From Anaerolineae bacterium (GTDB lineage Bacteria > Chloroflexota > Anaerolineae > Aggregatilineales > Aggregatilineaceae), in NCBI GenBank assembly GCA_018432315.1, contig JAHDLB010000001.1:350656-414655 (forward strand): a DNA stretch of 64,000 nucleotides, given 5' to 3'. How positions within the stretch are numbered: position 1 is the stretch's first letter; the number at the start of each line of letters is the position of its first letter. The notes under the pieces are model-generated. The model was not told the origin of the DNA and did not search any database. It saw only the letters and a program-made list of their open reading frames with translations. The position numbers were made by a program, and so were the translations under genes. Below are positions 44,385 through 53,313 of this stretch, piece by piece.

Positions 44385-45279
44385 CGCAGTCATCACCCTC
44401 GATGCAGACGCCCGGCAGGACAGCCTCTGGCGGCTGACGTGGCGCAGTTTCCGGCGGCACCGGCTGGCGCTGTTCAGCCTCGTGCTGCTGGTCGTGCTCG
44501 GCACGCTGGCGCTGTTCGCCCATCAGATCGCGCCCTACAACCCGAACGACATCGACCCGCGCAACCCGCTGGTGGTGCGCGGCACGCCCCAACCGCCCAG
44601 CCTGGAGCATCCGTTCGGCACCGACAACTACAACCGCGACCTGTTCTCGCGCGCGCTGTACGGGATGCGGGTGTCGCTGGGCGTGGGGTTCATGGCGATG
44701 CTGATCAGCATCGTGGTTGGCGTGCTGGTGGGCGCCGTCGCGGGGTACGCGGGCGGCATGGTCGACAACGTCCTGATGCGGGTCGTGGACGTGTTCCTGT
44801 CGGTGCCCAGCTTCATCCTGTTCCTGGCGCTCAACGCCATTCTGGACCCCAGCATCTGGAACCTGATCCTGATCCTCGGCTTCTTCAGTTGGATGGACGT
44901 GGCGCGGCTGGTGCGGGCGGAGTTCATGGCGCTCAAAGAGCGCGACTACATGCTGGCGGCCCGCGCGGTGGGCGCGCAGTCCCGCCGCCTGGTCCTGCAC
45001 CACCTGCTGCCCAACGCGCTGTCGCCGATCGTCGTCGCGGCCACGTTGGTCGTCCCGTCCGCCATTCTGAGCGAGTCCGCGCTGAGCTACATCGGCCTGG
45101 GCGTGCCGCCGCCGGATGCCAGCCTGGGCAACATGCTGGAAGACGCCAAGGCCTGGATGCTCACCGCGTGGTGGATGTGGGTCGTGCCGGGGGCGCTGAT
45201 CAGCATCATCGTGCTGGCGTTCAACTTCGTGGGCGATGGCCTGCGCGACGCGTTCGATCCCACCCTGACGCGCCGCTAG
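44377..45279 (+). CDS. Peptide-type ABC transporter permease (DppC-like)
   Basis: A 300-residue permease: SLWRLTWRSFRRHRLALFSLVLLVVLGTLALFA start, HPFGTDNYNRDLFSRALYGMRVSLGVG (DppC signature), RDYMLAARAVGAQSRRLVLHHLLPNALSPIVV coupling loop, and ESALSYIGLGVPPPDASLGNMLEDA. It pairs with the DppB-like subunit. The two ATPases normally following (DppD/DppF) are absent; a hairpin terminator comes next, so they must be encoded elsewhere. Confidence 0.92.
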   Translation: MSNAVITLDADARQDSLWRLTWRSFRRHRLALFSLVLLVVLGTLALFAHQIAPYNPNDIDPRNPLVVRGTPQPPSLEHPFGTDNYNRDLFSRALYGMRVSLGVGFMAMLISIVVGVLVGAVAGYAGGMVDNVLMRVVDVFLSVPSFILFLALNAILDPSIWNLILILGFFSWMDVARLVRAEFMALKERDYMLAARAVGAQSRRLVLHHLLPNALSPIVVAATLVVPSAILSESALSYIGLGVPPPDASLGNMLEDAKAWMLTAWWMWVVPGALISIIVLAFNFVGDGLRDAFDPTLTRR

Positions 45280-45304
45280 CGCGCGCCAACGCCGGGCAGC
45301 ACGA

Positions 45305-45325
45305 GGGCGGGAGGCGATCCCGCCC
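45305..45325. terminator. Bidirectional terminator between the peptide permease and DUF6273-like genes
   Basis: Perfect 8-bp stem, GGGCGGGA (45305-45312) and TCCCGCCC (45318-45325), 5-nt loop, followed by GTTTCGATT on the plus strand. It lies between two converging genes. Confidence 0.65.
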
Positions 45326-45363
45326 GTTTCGATTCGGGCGCCGGCGGGAATACCCGGCTCCGC

Positions 45364-46047
45364 TCACCGGAGATCCAGTTTGAGCGCGGGGCGCACGCCG
45401 TAGCCGGTGCGATTGACTCGCGCGTAGTGGCGGATGCTGGCGCGCGTGCCGACGAACACGGCACGTGATGGGTCGTTGCCTTTGTCTTTCAGCGTGCCTT
45501 GATTTCTCAGCCACCACCACGAGCAGCCATGCTTTTCGCCGTTGACGGTCAGATAGTCTTCGCTGACGCTCTTGTCGTACACGTACAAATGACACCCGTC
45601 GGCTTTCTTGACTTTGGCGAATTCCGTCCCGATGGCGCGGCGAAAATCCTTGCCGAGGTGATCGGTCGCTGTCTTCACTTCGGCGATGTTGAGCAGAAAC
45701 ACGTTGTCGTCCGTGTCCGGGCTGCCCGCGCCATTGTCCGTGCAGCGCGTCGTCTTGATGAGTCCCTGCTCGGCGGAATCGAACGCGGCGGCGTAGAACG
45801 CGCCGTTCAGCCACTGCCGCAAATCGCAGTCACGCCACGTCACGTCCACGAACGCGCTATGATACCGCTTGCAGTCCAGAATGGTCGTGCTCAGAAGGAA
45901 CAGCTCCTCGCCGGCGTTGTGCAGCACCCGCCACGTGATCGGCGTTCGGTCCGCGCCGTGCGCCGCCTGCGGATACACGCCGAAGGTGATGGTGTCGCCG
46001 GGCTGTGCGCCCCGGTATGGCGCGGGATCAGAATTGTCGTCGCGCAT
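45364..46047 (-). CDS. DUF6273-like protein
   Basis: A 227-residue protein opening with GDTITFGVYPQAAHGADRTPITWRVL, then ELFLLSTTILDCKRYHS, RDCDLRQWLNGAFYAAAFDSAEQGLI, and ending with SWWWLRNQG and ARVNRTGYGVRPALKLDL. This is the layout of DUF6273 domains found in many Firmicutes and Chloroflexi, related in form to lectin/sulfatase-modifying-like folds. There is no signal peptide. ATG with GAGGAGC upstream. It follows the GH38 gene by 32 bp in the same direction and is probably the last gene of that operon; its role is unknown. Confidence 0.75.
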   Translation of the reverse strand: MRDDNSDPAPYRGAQPGDTITFGVYPQAAHGADRTPITWRVLHNAGEELFLLSTTILDCKRYHSAFVDVTWRDCDLRQWLNGAFYAAAFDSAEQGLIKTTRCTDNGAGSPDTDDNVFLLNIAEVKTATDHLGKDFRRAIGTEFAKVKKADGCHLYVYDKSVSEDYLTVNGEKHGCSWWWLRNQGTLKDKGNDPSRAVFVGTRASIRHYARVNRTGYGVRPALKLDLR

Positions 46048-46079
46048 GCCTGTGCTCCTCGTCGTGATGGAAACAGGGC

Positions 46080-48986
46080 TTAGCGCGCCGCGAAGGCGAC
46101 CCGCAGCGTCACGATGCGCTTGCCCGGCACGTCCAGCCAGGCGGCGCGCCCCTCGACTCGCATCCCCGGCAGTTCGACCGGTTCCTCGAGCAGGTTGACC
46201 GGTGTCACCTCGTCCACGGGTAGGCCGAATTCGACCCGGCCCGCGACGGCGGCGGCGCTGCTGTTGTAGAAGCGCACGACGATCCCCTCGCCGGACTCGG
46301 CGGGCTTGAGCGCGGTCAGGACCCACGCGGCGGGTTCGAGCGCCACGAACTGCAGTTCGGGCGGCAGCGGTCCCTGGGCCGCTTCGCTGGCGGCGGCGCG
46401 CAGGGGCGCGGCGAAGGCGAAGGCCGCGTGCGCGGCTTCGACCAGGCCGAACGACTCGCCGCCGAACGGGATCAGGCTGTAGTCGTAGCTCGCCGGGCCG
46501 GTGCACTGCGCGCCGGGCGTGGGGCGGCCCGGCCCCGCGTGGCCCGGACGGCAGGCCAGATCGTCCCGCGAGAGCCAGCCCACCGCGCGCAGCAGCGTGA
46601 GCGCCAGCGTGGACTCGCTCGCGTCGCGGACGTGCTCGTATTCCGGCAGGCCGCGCGCCGCGACCATCAGCCCGGCGCCGTCCTGCTCGACGGCGCTGAA
46701 AACGCGCTGGGCGGCAGTGGGCGTAGGCTGTTCGGCCCAGCCCTGCGTGTCCGTCACGGCGATCGGGCCGCGCTCCAGCCGGTCGAAGTGCCCATCGACG
46801 ATGGCGCGCTCGGCGGCGACCCCGGCGGGGAACAGCACGCGCAGCCGGTGATCCTGGGCGCGGTTGTCCAGCGCGGTGTGCACGTCCACGCGGCGCACAC
46901 CCGGCACCAGCCGGACCGTCGTCGTGACCGGCAGCTCGACCGTCTCCGGCGCGCGCGAGTCGCGGTCGTCGGCCAGCGCGGCGGGCAGGGCGTACCGGGC
47001 CGCGATCACCATCACCTGCCCGAAGGGACCCTCGTCGCGGCAGGTGATGGCCGGCGGCTCGACGGGGCGTGTGACCAGCGTATCGTGCGCGGGCGGGCAG
47101 TAGTTGTACTCGTCGCCCCGGTCGCCGCCATCTTCCACGCGGTTCAGCCCGCTCAGCGTGCGCCCGGTCGCCTTGTCGGTGACGCGGAGCGTCCCATCCT
47201 GCGGATCGGCCTCCACGCGCAGCCATTCGTTCTCCAGCGCCGTGATGCGGGCCGGGGCGGGCGGGGCATCCGCCGGGCCGCTGCCCGGCACGTTCGCCAG
47301 CCGGTAGGCGCGATAGCCGACGCCGGGCACGTCGCGCGCCACCAGCGCGATCCGGAAGTTGTCGGCCAGGTACGTCGTCAGGTGGCAGCGCCGGACCGCC
47401 GCCAGCCGCGCGTCGCGGCGCAGCGTCGCCACCAGCCCGGAGAAATCGCCGATCTGGCCGGTGTGGTATTCGGGCAGCACCATCTCGATCCGGGCCTCGT
47501 CGCCGTCGATCCACACGCTCACGTCGCTGATCAGGCGGCCCTTGTAGAACCCAATCTCGATCTGGTCCAGCAGGGCGGCCAGCTCGTCCCGCGTGACGTC
47601 GCGCTGCTCGACGACGATCTCGTCGCCTTCCAGAATCCGGTGCGGCACGTCGTTCCCGTCCTGGTCCAGCAGACGATAGCGCCGCCGGGGCCCGGCCCAG
47701 CGCGCCGTGATCTCGACGACGCCGGTTTGCGCGCCCGGCAGCGGGTTGTACACCAGCACGGCGCGGTCGGTCTGCGCCGAAACGACGGCGTGCGCGGGAG
47801 GATTGGGCTCCGGCTCGACCGGCGGGGCGGGCAGGCGCGCGCCGTCGATCTGCCCGGCGAGATAGCCCAGGCTGGCGGCGATCACCTCGTGGGCGATCTG
47901 CTCGCTCCAGGCGAACCGGGCGCGCATTTCCTCGTGCACCTGGTCCACCGAGCACCCGCAGATCGAGTCGTGCGGGTGATTCTCGATCAAATAGCGCCAC
48001 GCCTGCCCAAGCTCGCCCCGGCGATCGGCGCCGCCGGTCAGGCGGGCCAGCGCGCTGGCCGGTTCGGCGTAGCGTTCCAGCGCGGTCTGGCAGGCGTCGT
48101 TGGCCTGCTTGATCCACATCCGCGCCGAGAAGACGCCCGGCAGCAGGGGCGAGCGCTTCGGGGAGCGCAGCTCGCCGCGCACGACGGGCAGGGGCCCGAC
48201 GTCGGGCAAGGCCCGGCGCACCGCGTCCACGTGATCCGGCAGGGTGCCGTGAACCACCTGGGCGCGCCCGCCGAGCCGCCGGTTGGCCTCGTCGATCAGC
48301 GCCGGCAGTTCGGGCTGAGGCAGCATGTGATCCGTGCCGTTGAGCAGCAGCAGGTGGGGCGTGTGGGTGTGCGGCGATAGGTACTCGATCTGGCGCTCGA
48401 CCGTGCGGGTGAAGGCGTCCGGCGCGGTGGGCGCCCAGGCCAGGTTGCCGTAGCCCGCCCGGAAGAAAATCGTCAGCAGGCGCGTGCCGTCGGGAGCCTC
48501 CCACCAAAGCTCGGTCGGCTCGTCGCCGAGGCCGCGCTGCAACGCGGCGGCTTCCAGCCCGACGCCCGCCAGGATCTGCGGAAGCTGGCTGATGTGCCCG
48601 AACGGGTCGGGCGTGTAGCCGACCGGCATCCGCGTCCCAAAGCGCGCGCAGACCTGCGCGCCGAGCATCAAATTGCGAACCGTCGCCTCCGGGCTGACCA
48701 GGAACTCGTCGGGCAGAATGTGCCAGGGGCCGATCAACAGCCTGCCGGCCTGGATGTGCCGCCGGAGATCGGCCTCGCGTTCGGGCCGGATGGCGAGATA
48801 ATCTTCGAGCACGATCGTCTGCCCGTCCAGCAAAAAGCTGTGATAGGCCGGCGTGCTGTCCAGAATGTCCAGCAAGCGATCGACCAGCTCGACCAGTTGA
48901 AACCGGAACACCTGGAATGGCTGGTACCATTCCCGGTCCCAATGGGTGTGCGACACGATGGTGATGCGATAGGGTGCACGAGTCAT
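46080..48986 (-). CDS. Glycoside hydrolase family 38 alpha-mannosidase
   Basis: A 968-residue GH38 enzyme. The zinc motif HTHWDREW is at 13-20 (His13, His15-Trp-Asp17), the catalytic nucleophile is Asp127 in GYTPDPFGH, and ENHPHDSICGCSVDQVHEEM in the middle domain carries another zinc histidine. The C-terminal beta-sandwich region (EWLRVEADPQDGTLRVTDKATGRTL) is normal for the bacterial cytoplasmic type. No signal peptide. It probably removes alpha-linked mannose from short oligosaccharides taken up by the ABC importer upstream in the same operon. Confidence 0.93.
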   Translation of the reverse strand: MTRAPYRITIVSHTHWDREWYQPFQVFRFQLVELVDRLLDILDSTPAYHSFLLDGQTIVLEDYLAIRPEREADLRRHIQAGRLLIGPWHILPDEFLVSPEATVRNLMLGAQVCARFGTRMPVGYTPDPFGHISQLPQILAGVGLEAAALQRGLGDEPTELWWEAPDGTRLLTIFFRAGYGNLAWAPTAPDAFTRTVERQIEYLSPHTHTPHLLLLNGTDHMLPQPELPALIDEANRRLGGRAQVVHGTLPDHVDAVRRALPDVGPLPVVRGELRSPKRSPLLPGVFSARMWIKQANDACQTALERYAEPASALARLTGGADRRGELGQAWRYLIENHPHDSICGCSVDQVHEEMRARFAWSEQIAHEVIAASLGYLAGQIDGARLPAPPVEPEPNPPAHAVVSAQTDRAVLVYNPLPGAQTGVVEITARWAGPRRRYRLLDQDGNDVPHRILEGDEIVVEQRDVTRDELAALLDQIEIGFYKGRLISDVSVWIDGDEARIEMVLPEYHTGQIGDFSGLVATLRRDARLAAVRRCHLTTYLADNFRIALVARDVPGVGYRAYRLANVPGSGPADAPPAPARITALENEWLRVEADPQDGTLRVTDKATGRTLSGLNRVEDGGDRGDEYNYCPPAHDTLVTRPVEPPAITCRDEGPFGQVMVIAARYALPAALADDRDSRAPETVELPVTTTVRLVPGVRRVDVHTALDNRAQDHRLRVLFPAGVAAERAIVDGHFDRLERGPIAVTDTQGWAEQPTPTAAQRVFSAVEQDGAGLMVAARGLPEYEHVRDASESTLALTLLRAVGWLSRDDLACRPGHAGPGRPTPGAQCTGPASYDYSLIPFGGESFGLVEAAHAAFAFAAPLRAAASEAAQGPLPPELQFVALEPAAWVLTALKPAESGEGIVVRFYNSSAAAVAGRVEFGLPVDEVTPVNLLEEPVELPGMRVEGRAAWLDVPGKRIVTLRVAFAAR

Positions 48987-49000
48987 GCTGAAACCTCAGT

Positions 49001-50395
49001 CTATTCGATGTATATGGGATTCGTCAGCGCGCGAACCATTCCCGGCTCGCCCGCGGTCTCGACCAGTTGCGCGCGCACGTAAGGCGTGTTTTCCACCGGG
49101 ACGTTGAGCCGGATCGACTGATTCTCGCTGTAGATGCCGACCTGCGCCAGCCGCCCCTCGGTGCTGTGAAACTCCAGACGCAGCCCGGCCCCGTTCACCA
49201 CGCGCGCGCTCACGTCCAGCGATCCGCCCGCCGGACGCGGCACGCAGTCGCCCATCATGGCGTCGCCACACTCCAGATAGACCTGCGGGCCATCCGGCGC
49301 GTCGCTGATGAACGCGTGCCCGGCGCGCAGCCCATCCAACAGCGCGGCGGCAGTCGGGACGTCCGGGCAGTAGATCCAGGTGGTCGGCGTGCCGATGCGG
49401 GCGATGTGGGGCCGCGACAGGTAGTGCGCGTCGCTGCCGCCGACCGCCACCAGCCGCTCGCCGCTGCGCAGCCGCGATTCCCAGTAGGCCAGCGACTCGG
49501 AGTTGAACAACTGCCAGGGACCGTTCCACACCTCGATACAGTGCTGCCCGGTGATCGACTTGAACTCCCAGGGCGGACCCATCGCGCGCGGGTGGTTGCA
49601 GGACGTGAGGTAACCCAACTCCACCGCGCGCCGGATCGACTGGCGCATCAGGTCCGGCGTCAACGTGCGGAAGTCGATCCACTCTTCCAGGCCCCAGACG
49701 TTCCAGTGTCCCTTGTAGGTGGTGACCTCGCAGCCGGGGATCAGCACCAGATCGCCCGGATCGAGCTTCGCCAGGGCGGCCAGGTGGCTGATCGAGTTGT
49801 GGTCGGTGATCGCCAGGAAATCCAGCCCCAGCGCCCTGGCCGTGGCGATCAGGTCGCGCGGATCGGAGTCGCCGTCGCTGTGGTACGAGTGACAGTGCAG
49901 CTCGCCGCGATACCAGCCGCTGGCGCGGGCGGGCAGGCTCGCGCGGCTGTTGGCGAGCGTGAGCAGGGTCGGCGGGGCGGGTGCCTCGCGATCCTCGTCG
50001 ATCAGGAAGCGCAGCGCGATCGTGTAGTGGCAGCCTTCGGGCGCGCTCTTGTAAAAGCCGAGCGAAACGTTCCACTCGCCAGGGGCCAGCGGGCCGGGCA
50101 GGTAGCCCGGCGTGGCGTCGTCGTGCGCGATGAAGAACGCGCTGCGCGCGCTGCCCGTCCAGCCGCGGAATCCCCGGCCCGGATAGTCCGCGCCGCGCTG
50201 GTCGAACAGCCCGATATCCAGCGTGTTACCCCCGGTCAGGTGCGGGTCGCTGCCGATCGGGTGGCTGTACTCGTAGCTCACCTCCAGCCGGCGCACGCCC
50301 TGGGGCATCTCGAAGGGCACGTTGTGATACTGCTGGGCCTGGTCGGGCGCCAGGTAGCCCTCCAGCCGCTGTTCGGTCCACCGCGCGCCGCTCAT
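49001..50395 (-). CDS. PHP-domain metallohydrolase (CehA/McbA-like)
   Basis: A 464-residue protein. The N-terminal 160 residues are beta-rich with no clear family. From residue 164 comes a PHP domain: GELHCHSYHSDGD (metal ligands His167, His169), FLAITDHN (196-200), VLIPGCEVTTYKGHWNVWG and TSCNHPRAMG, with a late SDAHYLSRP. Such proteins hydrolyse phosphoesters or other bonds with a di- or trinuclear metal site; CehA/McbA members split carbaryl-type esters. It overlaps the ATPase stop by 4 bp, so it belongs to the mannoside operon; the substrate is open. Confidence 0.85.
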   Translation of the reverse strand: MSGARWTEQRLEGYLAPDQAQQYHNVPFEMPQGVRRLEVSYEYSHPIGSDPHLTGGNTLDIGLFDQRGADYPGRGFRGWTGSARSAFFIAHDDATPGYLPGPLAPGEWNVSLGFYKSAPEGCHYTIALRFLIDEDREAPAPPTLLTLANSRASLPARASGWYRGELHCHSYHSDGDSDPRDLIATARALGLDFLAITDHNSISHLAALAKLDPGDLVLIPGCEVTTYKGHWNVWGLEEWIDFRTLTPDLMRQSIRRAVELGYLTSCNHPRAMGPPWEFKSITGQHCIEVWNGPWQLFNSESLAYWESRLRSGERLVAVGGSDAHYLSRPHIARIGTPTTWIYCPDVPTAAALLDGLRAGHAFISDAPDGPQVYLECGDAMMGDCVPRPAGGSLDVSARVVNGAGLRLEFHSTEGRLAQVGIYSENQSIRLNVPVENTPYVRAQLVETAGEPGMVRALTNPIYIE

Positions 50396-51477
50396 TGGAG
50401 CAGGTCACCGTTCTTGTCGTACAGGAAAGTGCGGTCCAGGTCGAACTTCAGCCACACGTTTTCGGACAGCTCGGGCGCTTCGTCCTGGAACAGGCGCACC
50501 GACACCAGCTCGCCGCCGACCTGGGTTACGACCAGCCATTCACCGCCCAGCGGCTGGATGACGTACACCCGGCTCGGGATCGATCCAGGCACCTCGGTTG
50601 AGCTGATCGCGATGTTCTCGGGCCGGACGCCGAGGGTGATGTCGCGCCCGTTCTTGAGCACGCCGCCCCAGCGCTCGCGGTAGCTGGCGATGTCCAGCAC
50701 CCGGTCGCCCTCGAAGAGGATCTTGCCGGCGTTGATGTCGACTTCGCACGGCAGCAGGTTCATGGGCGGGCTGCCGATGAAGGCCGCGACGAACGTGTTG
50801 GCCGGGCGGCGATAGACGTCCAGCGGGTGGCCCAACTGCATCACGCGCCCGTAATTCATCACGGCGATGCGGTCGGCCAGCGCCATCGCTTCGGCCTGGT
50901 CGTGCGTCACGTACACGGCGGTCACGCCGACTTCCTGCTGCAGGTGCTTGAGGAAGGCCCGCGCTTCGAGGCGCAGCTTGGCATCGAGATTGCTCAGCGG
51001 CTCGTCGAACAGAAACACCTGGGCCTGGTGGACCAGCGCCCGCGCCACCGATGCACGCTGCTGCTGGCCGCCGGAAACCTGCCCCGGTCGCCGCTCCAAC
51101 AGGTCGCCGATCTGCAGCTCGGTGGCGACTTCTGTTACGCGCGCGGTCATGTCCGGCTTGGCGACGCCGCGCACTTTGAGCGGGTAGCCGATGTTGTCGA
51201 GCAGCGTCATGTGCGGGTAGAGCGCGTAGTCCTGGAACACCATCGCGATGTCGCGCTCGCGCGGCGGCAGCTTGGTCACTTCCTTGTCGCCGATGAGGAT
51301 ACGCCCCTCGTTGGGCACTTCCAGCCCCGCGATCAGCCGGAGCGTGGTCGTCTTGCCACAGCCGGACGGGCCGAGCAGGGCGACGAATTCGCCGTCGCTC
51401 ACTTCCAGGCTGACGTCATTGACGGCAGTCAGCTCGCCGAATTTCTTCGTGATGTTCTCGAGTTGTATCTTTGCCAT
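50392..51477 (-). CDS. Sugar ABC transporter ATP-binding protein (UgpC/MsmK type)
   Basis: A 361-residue ATPase. Walker A GPSGCGKTT, Q-loop MVFQDYALYPHMTLLDNIGYPL, signature VSGGQQQRASVARALV, Walker B VFLFDEPLSNLDAKL, and H-loop VTHDQAEAMALADRI are all present. A C-terminal TOBE-like regulatory domain of about 120 residues follows (RDITLGVRPENIAIS). This is the only carbohydrate-type importer ATPase in the window; similar MsmK proteins energise several importers, so it may also serve the ATPase-less sugar systems here. Confidence 0.93.
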   Translation of the reverse strand: MAKIQLENITKKFGELTAVNDVSLEVSDGEFVALLGPSGCGKTTTLRLIAGLEVPNEGRILIGDKEVTKLPPRERDIAMVFQDYALYPHMTLLDNIGYPLKVRGVAKPDMTARVTEVATELQIGDLLERRPGQVSGGQQQRASVARALVHQAQVFLFDEPLSNLDAKLRLEARAFLKHLQQEVGVTAVYVTHDQAEAMALADRIAVMNYGRVMQLGHPLDVYRRPANTFVAAFIGSPPMNLLPCEVDINAGKILFEGDRVLDIASYRERWGGVLKNGRDITLGVRPENIAISSTEVPGSIPSRVYVIQPLGGEWLVVTQVGGELVSVRLFQDEAPELSENVWLKFDLDRTFLYDKNGDLLQ

Positions 51478-51498
51478 GTTTTCTCTGCATCCAGACTG

Positions 51499-52329
51499 TC
51501 AGCTTTTGATGCCGCCAAAGAAGCGAAAACCGAAACGCCAGTTCACCAGCAAATACAGGACCAGCACCGGCAGGCCGTACAGGAACGCATAGGCCGACAC
51601 CAGCGTGTGCACGGGCGTGCCCGCTTCGCTGTAGAACGAGTATAGCGCCACCGACGCGGGCATGTTCTCCGGGCTGCGCAGCATGACCACCGGGATCAGG
51701 AACGCGCCCCACGCGTTGACGAACGCCCAGATCGCCACCACCGCCACCCCCGGTCGCACCAGCGGGAACGCGATGTCGCGGAAGATGCGGAACGGCCCCG
51801 CGCCGCACACCAGCGCGGCCTCTTCGTACGAGCGCGGGATCGAGTCCACGAAGTCGCGCATCATGAAGATGGCCGCGGGCAGCAGGCCACCGGTCATCAC
51901 CAGGATCACGCCGACGTGCGTGTCGATCAGTTTCAGGTGGTACGCCAGCAGGAACAGCGGCACCATCGCCGCCGTGCCGCCCACCACCGACGAGAACAGC
52001 ATCAGCACGTAGACGAGAATGTCCCGGCCCACGATCCGCGTGCGCGACAGGCCATACGAGGCCAGCGTCGCCACCGCCGCCACCGACAGCATCGCGCCCC
52101 CGGCGATGATCAGGTTGTTCCGGAACAGCGCGCGGATGGCGAACTCATTCTTGAACACGGTGCGGAAATTGTCCAGGGTGGGGTTGTCCGGGATCTCGAC
52201 CGACAGCGTGGTCATCGGCGTGAACGGCGCGGTCAGCAGCCACAACAGCGGCAGCGCGAAGAAGGCCATGCACGCCAGCGAGAACAGCACGAGGAGCAGT
52301 TTCGAGAAGGTCGATTCGTAGTTTCTCAT
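51499..52329 (-). CDS. Sugar ABC transporter permease, MalG type (mannoside operon)
   Basis: A 276-residue permease: LLLVLFSLACMAFFALPLLWLLTAPF start, coupling loop RSYEEAALVCGAGPFRIFRDIAFPLVRPG. The ATG overlaps the preceding permease stop by 4 bp (ATGA), so translation is coupled. It ends RFFGGIKS, slightly unlike the usual GALKG tail. Confidence 0.9.
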   Translation of the reverse strand: MRNYESTFSKLLLVLFSLACMAFFALPLLWLLTAPFTPMTTLSVEIPDNPTLDNFRTVFKNEFAIRALFRNNLIIAGGAMLSVAAVATLASYGLSRTRIVGRDILVYVLMLFSSVVGGTAAMVPLFLLAYHLKLIDTHVGVILVMTGGLLPAAIFMMRDFVDSIPRSYEEAALVCGAGPFRIFRDIAFPLVRPGVAVVAIWAFVNAWGAFLIPVVMLRSPENMPASVALYSFYSEAGTPVHTLVSAYAFLYGLPVLVLYLLVNWRFGFRFFGGIKS

Positions 52330-53234
52330 GATACCGCCTTCTGCCGCCGGAGCGCGATCAGGTAGCCCATCGCCAGCATGAAGTTGATCAGCATCATCAC
52401 CACCGCAATCGCCCCGCCTCGCCCAAACTCGAAGAACTTGAACGCGGTCCGGTAGGTATAAATGGACACCAGCTCGGTCCTGAAGGTCGGCCCGCCGCCG
52501 GTGAGCAGGAAGGGCGTGAACACGTTGAAGGTCCACAGCGTGATCAGGATCAGGTCGGTGAGGATGTGCCCGCGCATGAGCGGGAAAATGATATCGCGAA
52601 ACTTACGCCAGGCCGAGGCGCCGACCACGTCGGCAGTCTCGACGTACGAGGGCGGGATGGTTTCGAGCGCGGAGGAAAACAGCAGGATCGAGAACGCCGA
52701 TCCGCGCCACGTGTTGAATATGATGATGGTGAGCAGCGGGTAATCGAACAGCCAGTCGGGCTGGCCCAGGCCCACCGCCGAGAGGATCGTGTTGAGCGTC
52801 CCCCGGTCGACGTCCAGAAAGGCGCTCCACGCGAACGCTACCACCACCTCGGGGATGATCCACGCCAGCACCGCCAGCGTGAACACCGTTTCGCGCAGCA
52901 ACCCTTTGCGCCGGTAGAACGCCCAGGCCACCGTCAGCCCGACCACCGCCTGGCCCAGCAGCGCCGAGCCAAGCACGAACTGAAAAGTGATCTTGAGCGC
53001 GTTGCCGAACTGCCCATAGCGCATCCACTGGTCGAAGTCGAACAGGCGCTGGTAGTTCTCCAGCCCGACGAACTGCGGGTTGGCGGCGGTGACGCCGGTC
53101 AGCGTGCGGTTGGTGAAGCTCAGGTAGAAGATCCAGAAAAACGGCAAGATCAGGAAGATCGCGACGAAAAACAACGCCGGTGTCAGGAAGGTCAGGCCCA
53201 CTTTGCCGGAGAATACTCCGGGACGTTTCTCCAC
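52326..53234 (-). CDS. Sugar ABC transporter permease, MalF type (mannoside operon)
   Basis: A 302-residue permease: VGLTFLTPALFFVAIFLILPFFWIFYLSFTNRTL opening, coupling loop PSYVETADVVGASAWRKFRDIIFPLMRG and GPTFRTELVSIYTYRTAFKFFEFGRGGAIAV near the end. It is the first permease of the operon and forms the channel with the next gene product. Confidence 0.9.
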   Translation of the reverse strand: MEKRPGVFSGKVGLTFLTPALFFVAIFLILPFFWIFYLSFTNRTLTGVTAANPQFVGLENYQRLFDFDQWMRYGQFGNALKITFQFVLGSALLGQAVVGLTVAWAFYRRKGLLRETVFTLAVLAWIIPEVVVAFAWSAFLDVDRGTLNTILSAVGLGQPDWLFDYPLLTIIIFNTWRGSAFSILLFSSALETIPPSYVETADVVGASAWRKFRDIIFPLMRGHILTDLILITLWTFNVFTPFLLTGGGPTFRTELVSIYTYRTAFKFFEFGRGGAIAVVMMLINFMLAMGYLIALRRQKAVS

Positions 53235-53261
53235 TGTCTTTCTCCAGGTGTGTTCAAATAA

Positions 53262-53296
53262 CAGGGGGCCCAGGAAAGACGCTTCCCGGGCCCCTG
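53262..53296. terminator. Intercistronic hairpin between binding protein and first permease (mannoside operon)
   Basis: An imperfect stem of about 13 pairs, CAGGGGGCCCAGGAA (53262-53276) against TTCCCGGGCCCCTG (53283-53296), with one bulge and one mismatch, lies between the binding-protein stop and the permease gene. It is the fifth hairpin of this kind. Confidence 0.6.
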
Positions 53297-53313
53297 GCGT
53301 GCCATCGTGACGG

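Noticed and set aside
46048..48942. A very long open frame on the minus strand continuing in frame from the DUF6273-like gene
   Set aside because: Only its last 227 codons (45364-46047) form a recognisable protein. The rest is Arg/Gly/Pro-rich and lies across the GH38 gene in another frame, as expected from GC-rich third-position bias.
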